Positions 32,578 through 40,525 of a DNA stretch of 40,525 bases are shown one piece after another. Below the pieces are notes generated by a model. It searched no databases, was not told where the DNA came from, and worked only from the letters and a program-made list of their open reading frames with translations. Where the stretch lies: contig UQRW01000017.1 of the NCBI GenBank assembly GCA_900543515.1, positions 1 to 40,525 on the forward strand, read 5' to 3'. This DNA comes from an uncultured Collinsella sp. (GTDB lineage Bacteria > Actinomycetota > Coriobacteriia > Coriobacteriales > Coriobacteriaceae). The position numbers were made by a program, and so were the translations under genes. The stretch's first letter is position 1, and each line of letters opens with the position of its first letter.

Positions 32578-34020
32578 ATGGAACAGACCGTACCCGCATA
32601 CGCCGCCGAGGTGGCCGATTACGGGCGCAGCCGCGACCCCGAGCCGGGTGAGGGCGCGCTCGTTAAGAACGTGCGTCCCGAGTCGCCCGCATGGGATGTG
32701 GGTATCGAGCCGGGCATGCGCGTGCTCACGGTCAACGGCGAGCAACTCACCGACATGATCGTATGGCTTTGGGAAGCAGACGACGACACCGTTGATTTGG
32801 AGGTATTCGACCCGCGCGACGGCACCGTCACCCCCGTCGAGCTCGACCGCTTTCCCGGCGAGGATTGGGGTTTGGAGTTCGATGGCCCCATCTTCGACGG
32901 CATGCGTACCTGTGTGAACGCCTGCGTGTTCTGCTTTATGACCATGCTGCCCAAGGGTGGCCGCTCCACGCTCTACATCCGCGACGATGACTATCGCCTG
33001 AGCTTTTTGCAGGGCAACTTCGTCACGCTCACGAACCTCACCGACGAGGACGTGCAAAACGTCATCCAACGCAACATGAGCCCCATGAACGTGTCGGTCC
33101 ATGCCGTGAGCCCCGACGTCCGCCGTCGTATGATGGGCCGCAACGCCCAGCGCGGCATGGACGTACTCGAGGCCATCATGGCCGCCGGCATCGAGATTCA
33201 CGCGCAGATCGTGTTGTGCCCCGGCATGAACGACGGCGAGGAGCTGGAAAAGACCCTGCGCTTTTGCGAGGAGCACGAGCAAATCACCAGCCTGGGCATT
33301 GTGCCGCTCGGTTTTACCAAGCATCAGAACCGTTTTAGCTGGTCCTACAGCGACAAGCCCGAGCTAGCGCGCGAGACCATTGCCATGATCCGACCGTTCC
33401 AGGACCGTGCCTTCGAGCGCTTTGGCCGCCACACCTTCCAGATGAGCGACGAGTTCTACTTGGATGCCGGCATCGAGCCACCCGAAGCGGACTTTTACGA
33501 CGGCTACCCGCAGTACTACGACGGCATCGGTATGATCCGCTCCTATCTGGACGAGACCGACAACGTGCTCGCCGCCGATGCCGAGCGCCTGCGCCGAGTT
33601 CGCGAGGCAATCGCCGAGCGCAACCAGCGCCTTCTGTGCCTCTCCGGCGCCAGCGCTCGCGACACCGTGGCGCGCTTTGTGGAGTCGCCGCATGGTCTCG
33701 GCGGCACCGTCACGGCCATCAAAAACCGCTACTTCGGCGGCAACGTGGACGTGACCGGCCTCATCGTCGCGAGCGACATCCTGGAGCAGCTGCCGCAAGA
33801 TCTGTCGGGGGTTATGCTCTTTGTGCCTAAGCTCATGTTCAACGCTGACGGCATGACGCTTGACGAGTATCATCGTGACGATTTACTCGCAAGCCTTACC
33901 AGTCGCGGCGCCGAGGTTCATGTGGTGTCGACCATGCCGCATGAGCTGCTCGATACCCTGGAGCGCATCCTTGGCATTGTGCCTGCCGACTATACTAATT
34001 CCGCTGACCCTACCCATTAA
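32578..34020 (+). CDS. DUF512 protein with PDZ-like and radical-SAM-like domains
   Basis: A 480-residue protein of unknown function. The N-terminus (about 25-95) resembles a PDZ domain (NVRPESPAWDVGIEPGMRV). Next comes a CX3CX2C cluster (Cys112, Cys116, Cys119, in CVNACVFC), the pattern of radical-SAM 4Fe-4S sites, in a TIM-barrel-like region. The DUF512 domain occupies the C-terminal half. The family is widespread in Gram-positives and cyanobacteria and is often next to der, as here (10 bases apart), which hints at a link to ribosome assembly, but no reaction is established. The ATG lies 2 bases after the ispH stop; AAGGAG is 13 bases upstream. Confidence 0.88.
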   Translation: MEQTVPAYAAEVADYGRSRDPEPGEGALVKNVRPESPAWDVGIEPGMRVLTVNGEQLTDMIVWLWEADDDTVDLEVFDPRDGTVTPVELDRFPGEDWGLEFDGPIFDGMRTCVNACVFCFMTMLPKGGRSTLYIRDDDYRLSFLQGNFVTLTNLTDEDVQNVIQRNMSPMNVSVHAVSPDVRRRMMGRNAQRGMDVLEAIMAAGIEIHAQIVLCPGMNDGEELEKTLRFCEEHEQITSLGIVPLGFTKHQNRFSWSYSDKPELARETIAMIRPFQDRAFERFGRHTFQMSDEFYLDAGIEPPEADFYDGYPQYYDGIGMIRSYLDETDNVLAADAERLRRVREAIAERNQRLLCLSGASARDTVARFVESPHGLGGTVTAIKNRYFGGNVDVTGLIVASDILEQLPQDLSGVMLFVPKLMFNADGMTLDEYHRDDLLASLTSRGAEVHVVSTMPHELLDTLERILGIVPADYTNSADPTH

Positions 34021-34030
34021 AGGAGAGTAG

Positions 34031-35365
34031 ATGAAACCTATCGTCGCCGTCGTCGGACGCCCCAACGTGGGCAAGTCCACGCTCGTTAACCGCCTGGCCC
34101 AGACCTCGGACGCCATCGTCCACGAGTCCCGCGGCGTTACGCGCGACCGTTCGTATCACACGGCCGATTGGAACGGCCGCGAGTTCACCATCGTCGACAC
34201 GGGCGGTATCGAGCCGCTCAAGAGTGACGACGTCTTTGCCACGTCCATTCGCGACCAGGCGCTTGCCGCCGCCGAGGAAGCCGCCGTCATCCTGTTTGTC
34301 GTCGACGGCCGCACTGGCGTCACCGAGGAGGACGAGTCGGTCGCCCGCATGCTCAAGCGCTCCGAAAAGCCGGTCTTTCTGCTGGTGAACAAGCTTGACA
34401 ACCCCGATCGCGAAAACGACAGCATCTGGGAGTTCTATTCGCTCGGTATCGGCGAGCCCACGCCGCTCTCGGCCCTGCACGGCCACGGCACGGGCGACCT
34501 GCTCGACGACATCGTGGCCCTGCTTCCCGAGGAAGAGGACGAGGTCGCCGATGAGTTCCCCGACGCGCTGAACGTCGCCATCATCGGCCGCCCCAACGCC
34601 GGTAAGTCTTCGCTGTTCAACCGCATCCTGGGCGCCGACCGCTCCATCGTGTCCAACATTGCCGGCACCACGCGAGACGCCATCGACACGGTCGTCGAGC
34701 GCAACGGCAAGCACTACCGCATGGTCGACACCGCGGGCATTCGCAAGAAGAGCACCGTGTACGAGAACATTGAGTACTATTCCATGGTTCGCGGCCTGCG
34801 CGCCATCGACCGCGCCGACGTGGCGCTGCTCGTCGTCGATGCCTCCGTGGGCGTCACCGAGCAGGACCAGAAGGTCATGGGCTTGGCCATCGAGCGCGGC
34901 TGCGCCATCGTGGTGCTGCTCAACAAGTGGGACCTGCTCGACGACGACCGCAAGCGCGAGGCCTGCATGGAGACCATCGACCGTCGTCTGGGCGTTATGG
35001 CTCCCTGGGCCCAGTACCTGCGCATCTCTTCCCTGACCGGCCGCAGCGTCGAGAAGATCTGGGCGATGGTCGATGCCGCCGAGAAGACGCGTTCGCAAAA
35101 GATCAGCACCTCGCGCCTCAACACGTTCCTCACCGACCTGCGCGAGTTCGGTCATACCGTGGTGGACGGCAAGCGCCGCCTGCGCATGCACTACGTGACC
35201 CAGACGGGCGTCAACCCGCCGACGTTCACGTTCTTCGTCAACCACAGTGACCTGGTCAACGACACCTACCAGCGCTACGTGGAGAACCGCATGCGCTCGA
35301 CCTTCGATTTTGCCGGTACGCCCATTCGACTCTTCTTTAGGAAGAAGGAGCAAAAGGATGCTTAA
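34031..35365 (+). CDS. der: ribosome-assembly GTPase Der (EngA)
   Basis: Tandem-domain GTPase needed for 50S ribosomal subunit maturation. The 444-residue protein has G-domain 1 with GRPNVGKS, DTGGIE and NKLD, and G-domain 2 with GRPNAGKS, DTAGIRKK and NKWD. It is followed by the KH-like C-terminal domain (about 355-440). AAAGGAGAG is 3-4 bases before the ATG. Its last codons overlap the start of plsY by 8 bases. Confidence 0.97.
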   Translation: MKPIVAVVGRPNVGKSTLVNRLAQTSDAIVHESRGVTRDRSYHTADWNGREFTIVDTGGIEPLKSDDVFATSIRDQALAAAEEAAVILFVVDGRTGVTEEDESVARMLKRSEKPVFLLVNKLDNPDRENDSIWEFYSLGIGEPTPLSALHGHGTGDLLDDIVALLPEEEDEVADEFPDALNVAIIGRPNAGKSSLFNRILGADRSIVSNIAGTTRDAIDTVVERNGKHYRMVDTAGIRKKSTVYENIEYYSMVRGLRAIDRADVALLVVDASVGVTEQDQKVMGLAIERGCAIVVLLNKWDLLDDDRKREACMETIDRRLGVMAPWAQYLRISSLTGRSVEKIWAMVDAAEKTRSQKISTSRLNTFLTDLREFGHTVVDGKRRLRMHYVTQTGVNPPTFTFFVNHSDLVNDTYQRYVENRMRSTFDFAGTPIRLFFRKKEQKDA

Positions 35366-36041
35366 TCCGATTCTGCTGACCGCCATCTGCGCCGTGGTCT
35401 CGTTCTTTATCGGGGCGATTCCGTTTGGCCTGATCCTGGGCCGCGTGTTCAACCACACGGACATTCGCAAGGCGGGCTCCGGCAACATCGGCACCACCAA
35501 CGCCCTGCGAGTGGCCGGCCCCAAGGTGGCCGCGCTCACGCTGCTGCTCGACTGCCTTAAGGGCGCCATCTGCGTCCTTATCGCCCGTCCGCTCATCGCG
35601 AGCGTGGGCTATGGCTTCCCGGTGAGCATTATGGCTCCCGGTGCCGCCGGCGATTGGATGCTCGGCGTCATTTGCCTGGCGGCCGTGTGGGGACACATCT
35701 TTTCTCCCTACCTTAACTTCCACGGCGGTAAGGGTATCGCCGTGGGCCTGGGTGTGATTCTTGCCTGGTACTGGCCCATTGGCCTGTCGCTGCTGGGCAT
35801 GTTTATCGTGGCCGTCGCCATCACCAAGTACGTATCGGTGGGCTCACTTGCCGCCGCCATCGGCCTTCCAATCGCTGCCTGCGCGGTCTTTCCGTACGGC
35901 AGCCTGGGCCTCAAGTTTTGCATGGCAATGATCGGCATCACCGTAGTGTGGGCCCATCGCGCGAACATCAAAAAGCTCATGACCGGTAAGGAGTCCAAGC
36001 TCTCGTTTACCAAGCGCGTCACCGAGCCCGACGATAAGTAG
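35358..36041 (+). CDS. plsY: acyl-phosphate:glycerol-3-phosphate acyltransferase
   Basis: Membrane enzyme that starts phospholipid synthesis by acylating glycerol-3-phosphate. The 227-residue protein has about five membrane segments and all three PlsY motifs: GSGNIGTTNALR (about 36-47), HGGKGIAVG (about 122-130) and WAHRANIKKL (about 198-207). The frame opens earlier (35247), but the ATG at 35358 overlapping der, with GAAGGAG upstream, gives the canonical N-terminus. gpsA, which makes its substrate, follows 9 bases later. Confidence 0.96.
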   Translation: MLNPILLTAICAVVSFFIGAIPFGLILGRVFNHTDIRKAGSGNIGTTNALRVAGPKVAALTLLLDCLKGAICVLIARPLIASVGYGFPVSIMAPGAAGDWMLGVICLAAVWGHIFSPYLNFHGGKGIAVGLGVILAWYWPIGLSLLGMFIVAVAITKYVSVGSLAAAIGLPIAACAVFPYGSLGLKFCMAMIGITVVWAHRANIKKLMTGKESKLSFTKRVTEPDDK

Positions 36042-36050
36042 GAGAGAGTC

Positions 36051-37058
36051 ATGAATGTTGCGCTGATTGGCTCCGGCTCCTGGGGAACCGCCGTCGCCGG
36101 CCTTGCCGCCGCGCGAGCCGAGCGCGTGATCATGTGGGCCCATAGCGAGCAGACGGCCGCCGGCATTAACGGCGAGCATCGCAACCCCCGCTATCTGGTG
36201 GACTACGTGCTGCCGGAAAACGTTGTCGCCAAGACGGATCTGGCCCAGGCGCTCGACGGCGCGGAGGCCATCATCTTTGCCGTGCCTTCGACGCACCTGC
36301 GTGGCGTTTGCCACCAGGCGGCGCCGTTCATCGCGGACGAGACGCCGGTTCTGTGCCTCACCAAGGGCATCGAGCCCGAGTCCGGCCTGCTCATGAGCGA
36401 GGTCATCGCCAGCGAGATCGGCAACGAGTCGCGCGTGGCGGCGCTCTCCGGCCCCAACCATGCCGAGGAGATCTGCCGCGGCGGGCTTTCGGCCGCCGTC
36501 ATCGCCAGCGAAGATCCGCAGATAGGGGAGACCTTTAAGAACCTGCTCCTATCCACGGCCTTCCGCATCTACCTGTCGCAGGACATGACGGGCGTCGAGG
36601 TCTGCGGCGCTATGAAAAACGTCATCGCTATCGTATGCGGCATCTCCGCCGGTACCGGTGCGGGCGATAACACGCTCGCCCTCATCATGACGCGCGGTCT
36701 GGCCGAAATCAGCCGCCTGGTGCACGCCCGCGGCGGCCAGGCCATGACCTGCATGGGACTTGCCGGCATGGGCGACCTCATTGCCACCTGCACTTCGGAG
36801 CATTCGCGCAACCGGACCTTTGGCTACGAGTTCGCTCATGGCGTGTCGCTCGACGAGTACCAGGCACGCACGCATATGGTGGTCGAAGGTGCCGTCGCGG
36901 CCCGCAGCGTCAGCGAGCTCGCCCGTTCACTGGGTGTAGACATTCCGCTCACCTTTGCCGTTGAGCAAACGCTCTACAACGGTGTTACTTTGGATAGAGC
37001 GCTCGAGATTCTCACCGATCGCGTCCCCTCTCAAGAGTTCTACGGACTCGCCGACTAG
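36051..37058 (+). CDS. gpsA: glycerol-3-phosphate dehydrogenase [NAD(P)+]
   Basis: Reduces dihydroxyacetone phosphate to glycerol-3-phosphate for lipid synthesis. The 335-residue protein has the N-terminal dinucleotide loop GSGSWGTAVA (about 7-16), SGPNHAEEI near residue 130 and the catalytic-lysine region GAMKNVIAI near residue 185, then GDLIATC. Length is standard. AGGAGAGAG lies before the ATG. It is co-transcribed with plsY. Confidence 0.97.
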   Translation: MNVALIGSGSWGTAVAGLAAARAERVIMWAHSEQTAAGINGEHRNPRYLVDYVLPENVVAKTDLAQALDGAEAIIFAVPSTHLRGVCHQAAPFIADETPVLCLTKGIEPESGLLMSEVIASEIGNESRVAALSGPNHAEEICRGGLSAAVIASEDPQIGETFKNLLLSTAFRIYLSQDMTGVEVCGAMKNVIAIVCGISAGTGAGDNTLALIMTRGLAEISRLVHARGGQAMTCMGLAGMGDLIATCTSEHSRNRTFGYEFAHGVSLDEYQARTHMVVEGAVAARSVSELARSLGVDIPLTFAVEQTLYNGVTLDRALEILTDRVPSQEFYGLAD

Positions 37059-37076
37059 CGCAGAAAGGCTACTACC

Positions 37077-37748
37077 ATGGGTTCCATCAAAATCGCTCCG
37101 TCCGTCCTTTCGGCCGATATGGCCAACCTCAAGGGCGAGCTCGACAAAATCGCCGGTGCCGACTACGTGCACTTCGACGTCATGGACGGTCACTTTACCG
37201 GCAACCTGACCTTTGGCGTTGACATCCTTAAGGCCGTCAAGCGCTCCACCGATGTGCCGGTCGACGCGCACCTGATGGTATCGAACCCCGACGAGACGGT
37301 CGATTGGTACGCCGACGCCGGTGCCGACATGATCACCGTGCACTACGAGGCCTCCACGCACCTGCACCGCACGCTCACCCATCTGCAGCAGCGCGGCGTC
37401 AAAGCCGGCGTGGTGCTCAACCCCGCCACTCCCGTGTGCGTACTCGAGAGCATTATCGATGTCGTCGATATGGTGCTGCTGATGAGCGTAAATCCTGGCT
37501 TTGGCGGCCAGAGCTTTATCCCGGGCACTATTGCAAAGCTGCACGAGCTTACGGCCATGTGTGAGCGCCACGGTGTGTCGCCCTTGATCGAGGTCGATGG
37601 CGGTATCTCTTCCAAGAACATCGCCGAGGTCGTCAAGGCCGGCGCCAACGTGCTCGTAGCCGGCTCCGCCGTATTTAAGTCCGAAGATCCCGCCGCCGAG
37701 GTTGCGCTGCTGCAGAAGCTGGGCAATGAGGCCGCACAGGAGGCATAA
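37077..37748 (+). CDS. rpe: ribulose-phosphate 3-epimerase
   Basis: Interconverts ribulose-5-phosphate and xylulose-5-phosphate in the pentose phosphate pathway. The 223-residue TIM-barrel protein shows IAPSVLSADMA, HFDVMDGHFTGNLTFG (metal-binding His/Asp), VNPGFGGQSFI and EVDGGIS, all in their usual places. The DGHF block has TGN where VPN is common, a mild change. GAAAGG precedes the ATG. Confidence 0.96.
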   Translation: MGSIKIAPSVLSADMANLKGELDKIAGADYVHFDVMDGHFTGNLTFGVDILKAVKRSTDVPVDAHLMVSNPDETVDWYADAGADMITVHYEASTHLHRTLTHLQQRGVKAGVVLNPATPVCVLESIIDVVDMVLLMSVNPGFGGQSFIPGTIAKLHELTAMCERHGVSPLIEVDGGISSKNIAEVVKAGANVLVAGSAVFKSEDPAAEVALLQKLGNEAAQEA

Positions 37749-37754
37749 ACCCTT

Positions 37755-38933
37755 ATGACCGCAGGTCAAAACCGCATACCCGTGAATCTTGACTATGCCG
37801 CCTCGACGCCCATGCGCGCCGAGGCGCTCCTTGCGCAGCGCGAATATGACGACAGCGAGCTCGCCGGCGTCAACCCCAACTCGCTGCACTCGCTTGGCCG
37901 CAAGGCCGCCGCACGCCTGGAAGTCGCCCGTCGCGATATCGCCCGCAGCTTTGGCGCACGCGTTCGCCCGTCCGAGATCATCCTTACCAACGGCGGCACC
38001 GAGGCCAACCAGCTGGCGCTGCTCGGTCTTGCCGAGGGCGCTCGTCAGCGCGATCGCAAGCGCGATCGCGTAATCGTTTCGGCCATCGAGCACGATTCGA
38101 TTCTGGACAACCTGCCGCTGCTGCGTGCCGCCGGCTTTACCGTCGACTTGGTGCAGCCCTGCCGCGCGGGCTACATAGAGCCTGCCACGCTTGTCGAGCT
38201 GCTCGGCGACAACGTGGCGCTCGTGAGCATTATGGTCGCCAACAACGAGACCGGCGTGGTGCAGCCCATCCGTGAGCTGGCCGCCGCCGCACATGCTGCC
38301 GGCGCCTTGTTTCATACCGATGCCATCCAGGGCTACTTGCATATTCCGCTCGATGTCACCGAGCTGGGCGTCGATGCCATGACCGTTGCCGCGCACAAGA
38401 TCGGCGGCCCTGTGGCATCCGGTGCACTCTACCTTAAGAACCGCACGCCGCTGCGTCCGCGCATCTTTGGCGGTGGACAGGAAGCCGGCCGTCGCGCCGG
38501 TACGCAGGATCTGCGCACGCAGCTGGCTTTTGCCGCTGCCGCTTCCGTGTTGCTGCCGAATGTGGGCCAGGAGCGTGCGACGCTGCAGGCCCTGTCCGAC
38601 AAGCTCTACGCCACGCTTACGGCCCATCCTCGCATTCACGCCACAATGGGCGACTACGCGCAGGCCGATCGTCTGCCGGGTATGGTTTCGATCTACGTCG
38701 ACGGCATGGACTCCGAGGAGCTCATCATCAAGCTCGATGCCGCCGGTTTTGAGGTTTCGGCCGGATCGGCTTGCTCGAGCGGCAGCATGGACCCGAGCCA
38801 CGTGCTCAGCGCCATGGGCATTGGTCGTGAACAGGCATTGGGGTCGCTGCGCATCTCGTTTGATGACCGCGTGAATCCGGACGATCTGGACGACTTTGCC
38901 CAGACGTTGCTCTCGATCGTAGGCGCCGCATGA
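37755..38933 (+). CDS. cysteine desulfurase, NifS/IscS type
   Basis: PLP enzyme that takes sulfur from cysteine for Fe-S cluster and thio-cofactor synthesis. The 392-residue protein has LDYAASTPM at the start, TNGGTEANQLAL, the Schiff-base lysine at about 215 (AAHKIGGP) and the catalytic cysteine at about 340 in SACSSGS, a class I (IscS/NifS) loop. No IscU or SufU partner lies beside it, so whether it serves Fe-S assembly or tRNA thiolation cannot be told. GGAGG near the end of rpe serves as Shine-Dalgarno. It overlaps the next gene by 4 bases (ATGA). Confidence 0.92.
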   Translation: MTAGQNRIPVNLDYAASTPMRAEALLAQREYDDSELAGVNPNSLHSLGRKAAARLEVARRDIARSFGARVRPSEIILTNGGTEANQLALLGLAEGARQRDRKRDRVIVSAIEHDSILDNLPLLRAAGFTVDLVQPCRAGYIEPATLVELLGDNVALVSIMVANNETGVVQPIRELAAAAHAAGALFHTDAIQGYLHIPLDVTELGVDAMTVAAHKIGGPVASGALYLKNRTPLRPRIFGGGQEAGRRAGTQDLRTQLAFAAAASVLLPNVGQERATLQALSDKLYATLTAHPRIHATMGDYAQADRLPGMVSIYVDGMDSEELIIKLDAAGFEVSAGSACSSGSMDPSHVLSAMGIGREQALGSLRISFDDRVNPDDLDDFAQTLLSIVGAA

Positions 38934-39739
38934 TCGTCGCCGAGCTCGAACGTGCGCTGCTGGCGCGCTATCCCAAGGCGGACGCCGAGGGCTGGGATCA
39001 TGTTGGGCTATCTGTGGGAGATCCCTCTGCTGATATCACCGGCGTGGCCTGCGCACTCGACGCGACCGAGGCCAACGTGCACCGCGCCCAGGAGGCCGGC
39101 GCCAACGTGCTGCTGACGCATCATCCCATCTATATCAAGGCGCCCGAGGCCTTTTGTCCGGCCGATTCCGCGCGTCCCCAGTGTAGCGCTGCGTTGTACG
39201 AGGCGGCTCGTTGCGGGGTGAGCATTATCTCGCTCCATACCAACCTGGACCGCTCGCACGAAGCGCGCGTTCGCCTGAGCGAGCTGCTGGACGCCGAGCC
39301 CATAAGCTCGCTGGAGCATGTGGACGAACCTGAGCTCACCGGTCTGGGCGCACTCGCGACCCTCCACGACGTCTGCAACCTGCGCGATCTCGCCAACCGT
39401 GCCGCCACGGCCTTTGGCAGCGACCCGCGCGTATGGGGCGAAGCCGAGCACCCGTGCCGCACCGTCGCCATTCTTGGCGGCTCCCTCGGCGACTTTGGTG
39501 AGCTTGCCATCGCCGCGGGCGCAGATGTTATTGTGACCGGAGAGGCCGGCTACCACGTGGCGCAGGACCTTGCCTTGCGTGGCCTGAGCGTGATTCTGCT
39601 CGGCCACGACCGCTCCGAGGAGCCGTTCGTGGATATCTTGATGAACTCTGCAGTTGACGCCGGGGTCGACCCCCGTCATACGATTAAAATACTGAACCCT
39701 TGCCAATGGTGGACTGTGACAAAAGGAGAGAACTTATGA
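38930..39739 (+). CDS. Nif3-like dinuclear metal centre protein
   Basis: A 269-residue member of the Nif3/YbgI/YqfO family. It has the metal ligands of the family: THHPI (two His), HTNLD (His/Asp) and GHDRSEE (His/Glu) near the C-terminus, plus the opening WDHVGLSVG. It lacks the inserted PII-like domain found in longer Gram-positive versions. Family function is unsettled; GTP cyclohydrolase I type 2 activity is only proposed. The start overlaps the desulfurase stop as ATGA, and it is in turn coupled by ATGA to the next gene. The Nif3 plus zinc-ribbon pairing is common in Gram-positives. Confidence 0.9.
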   Translation: MIVAELERALLARYPKADAEGWDHVGLSVGDPSADITGVACALDATEANVHRAQEAGANVLLTHHPIYIKAPEAFCPADSARPQCSAALYEAARCGVSIISLHTNLDRSHEARVRLSELLDAEPISSLEHVDEPELTGLGALATLHDVCNLRDLANRAATAFGSDPRVWGEAEHPCRTVAILGGSLGDFGELAIAAGADVIVTGEAGYHVAQDLALRGLSVILLGHDRSEEPFVDILMNSAVDAGVDPRHTIKILNPCQWWTVTKGENL

Positions 39740-40455
39740 GCGCCGGCGCTACGCTACTCAAGCTGCAACAGATCGATTTGGAGCTCGCCCGCAACAAGAG
39801 CGAACTTGCCAATATGCCGGAGCTCAAGGAGCTCGCTTCTAAGCGCAAGACCTATGTGAAGCTCAAGGCCGAGATGACCAAGCTCTACGCCCAGCGCAAG
39901 GACCTGGACATTGAGCTCGACGACCTCAACACCACCGAGATCCAGACCAACAACGCCATCGAGGCTGCAAAGAAGCGTCACGTCGACGGCTCTGATTACC
40001 GCGAGGTGCAGGACCTGGAGAATGAGCTTGCCACCCTGGCGAAGCGACTGGACAAGATCGAGCACACCCGCAAGGATGTCGTTGTCGCCCATAAGGAGGC
40101 GCTCGACCGCGAGGCTCGCGCGCAGGCCATTATCGCTAAGTTCGAGGAGGGCGTGAAGGCAGATACCAAGGCCGCTCGTGCTAAGGCTGCCGATCTCCAG
40201 GCCCAGATTGACGCCGCTACCAAGGAGCGCACCGCGCTGGCTGCCACGCTGCCGACTGACGTGCTCACCGATTACGAGCGCCTGCTCAAGCAGTTCCGCG
40301 GCCTGGCCGTCGAGACTATTCAGGGCAACATCCCCACGGTCTGCCATACCGCGCTGCAGGCATCGTCCATGAGCGACCTCAACCACGACGGTAGTGAGAT
40401 TACGCACTGCCCGTATTGCCACCGCCTGCTGGTGCTCCCGAGCAAGGAAGCTTAA
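39736..40455 (+). CDS. coiled-coil zinc-ribbon protein (CT398/DUF164 type)
   Basis: A 239-residue protein that is mostly a long helical hairpin (about 8-185, charged heptads) followed by a short C-terminal zinc-ribbon-like end. The ribbon is incomplete: the first knuckle has a single Cys (TVCHTAL) and the second a normal CPYC. In the family both knuckles usually have two Cys, so His may serve as ligand or metal binding may be lost. Function is unknown. AAAGGAGAG lies inside the end of the Nif3-like gene and the start is ATGA-coupled; a longer frame from 39700 is not needed. Confidence 0.85.
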   Translation: MSAGATLLKLQQIDLELARNKSELANMPELKELASKRKTYVKLKAEMTKLYAQRKDLDIELDDLNTTEIQTNNAIEAAKKRHVDGSDYREVQDLENELATLAKRLDKIEHTRKDVVVAHKEALDREARAQAIIAKFEEGVKADTKAARAKAADLQAQIDAATKERTALAATLPTDVLTDYERLLKQFRGLAVETIQGNIPTVCHTALQASSMSDLNHDGSEITHCPYCHRLLVLPSKEA

Positions 40456-40525
40456 ATGATGACGGCGCCCAATAATTCAATGCAACTTGAGGGAAAAACG
40501 ATCCTGCTGGGCATTACCGGCGGGA
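40456..40525 (+). CDS. start of a CoaBC/Dfp-like flavoprotein gene, cut by the window edge
   Basis: Only 23 codons are visible: after a short lead comes GKTILLGITGG, which matches the opening strand and phosphate-binding loop of phosphopantothenoylcysteine decarboxylase/synthase (coenzyme A synthesis). GGAAG lies 7 bases before two adjacent ATGs (40456 and 40459), directly after the previous stop. With so few residues other flavodoxin-like decarboxylases remain possible. Confidence 0.6.
   Translation, partial: MMTAPNNSMQLEGKTILLGITGG

Overview
This window reads as chromosomal DNA from a high-GC, Gram-positive-type anaerobe, most likely a Collinsella-like member of the Coriobacteriia. That assignment is inference. 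It rests on GC-rich codon use, a GlgC/GlgD pair sitting in a high-GC genome, actinobacterial/clostridial gene orders (scpA-scpB-rluB-cmk-plsC; ispH-DUF512-der-plsY-gpsA) and the style of the intergenic hairpin repeats. No phage, plasmid, CRISPR or intact insertion sequence is visible.

Layout. (1) 1-9190: housekeeping genes. metK is on the minus strand and diverges from gltX. priA, def, fmt and rsmB follow on the plus strand, with fmt and rsmB translationally coupled (ATGA). (2) 9196-22549: a minus-strand block. It holds a small FmdB-type zinc-ribbon gene and a complete glycogen locus transcribed glgB > glgP > glgC > glgD > glgA, followed by a very large GH13-GH77 fusion. (3) 22881-24221: a HAD phosphatase and a thiamine pyrophosphokinase-like gene, divergent from glgB. 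(4) 24442-24558: tRNA-Ala(GGC) with a clear promoter and terminator. (5) 24590-40525: a long, tightly packed plus-strand series. Genes are an ABC-F ATPase, a small membrane protein, an M50 protease, scpA, scpB, rluB, cmk, plsC, ispH, a DUF512 radical-SAM-like protein, der, plsY, gpsA, rpe, a NifS-type cysteine desulfurase, a Nif3-like protein, a coiled-coil zinc-ribbon protein and the start of a CoaBC-like gene cut by the window edge.

How the genes work together. The glycogen locus encodes the whole cycle. GlgC with GlgD makes ADP-glucose, GlgA elongates, GlgB branches, GlgP phosphorolyses, and the GH13-GH77 fusion can trim and rearrange the limit dextrin, an arrangement analogous to the two-activity eukaryotic debranching enzyme. 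A shared operator-like motif (TTGGTAAAACG and inverted GGTAAAAC/GTTTTACC) lies upstream of both glgB and the GH13-GH77 gene, which suggests one LacI-type regulator for both ends of the locus.

The most unusual observation is that two of the glycogen-building enzymes carry long, low-complexity, lysine/alanine-rich C-terminal tails that resemble histone H1. The tail is about 257 residues on GlgA and about 83 on GlgB. Comparable tails on PhaF tether PHA granules to the nucleoid, so a glycogen-granule tethering or condensation role is a testable idea. Separately, four intergenic regions each hold a different long inverted repeat of the REP/RAYT- or MITE-like kind. They differ in sequence but share the same design.
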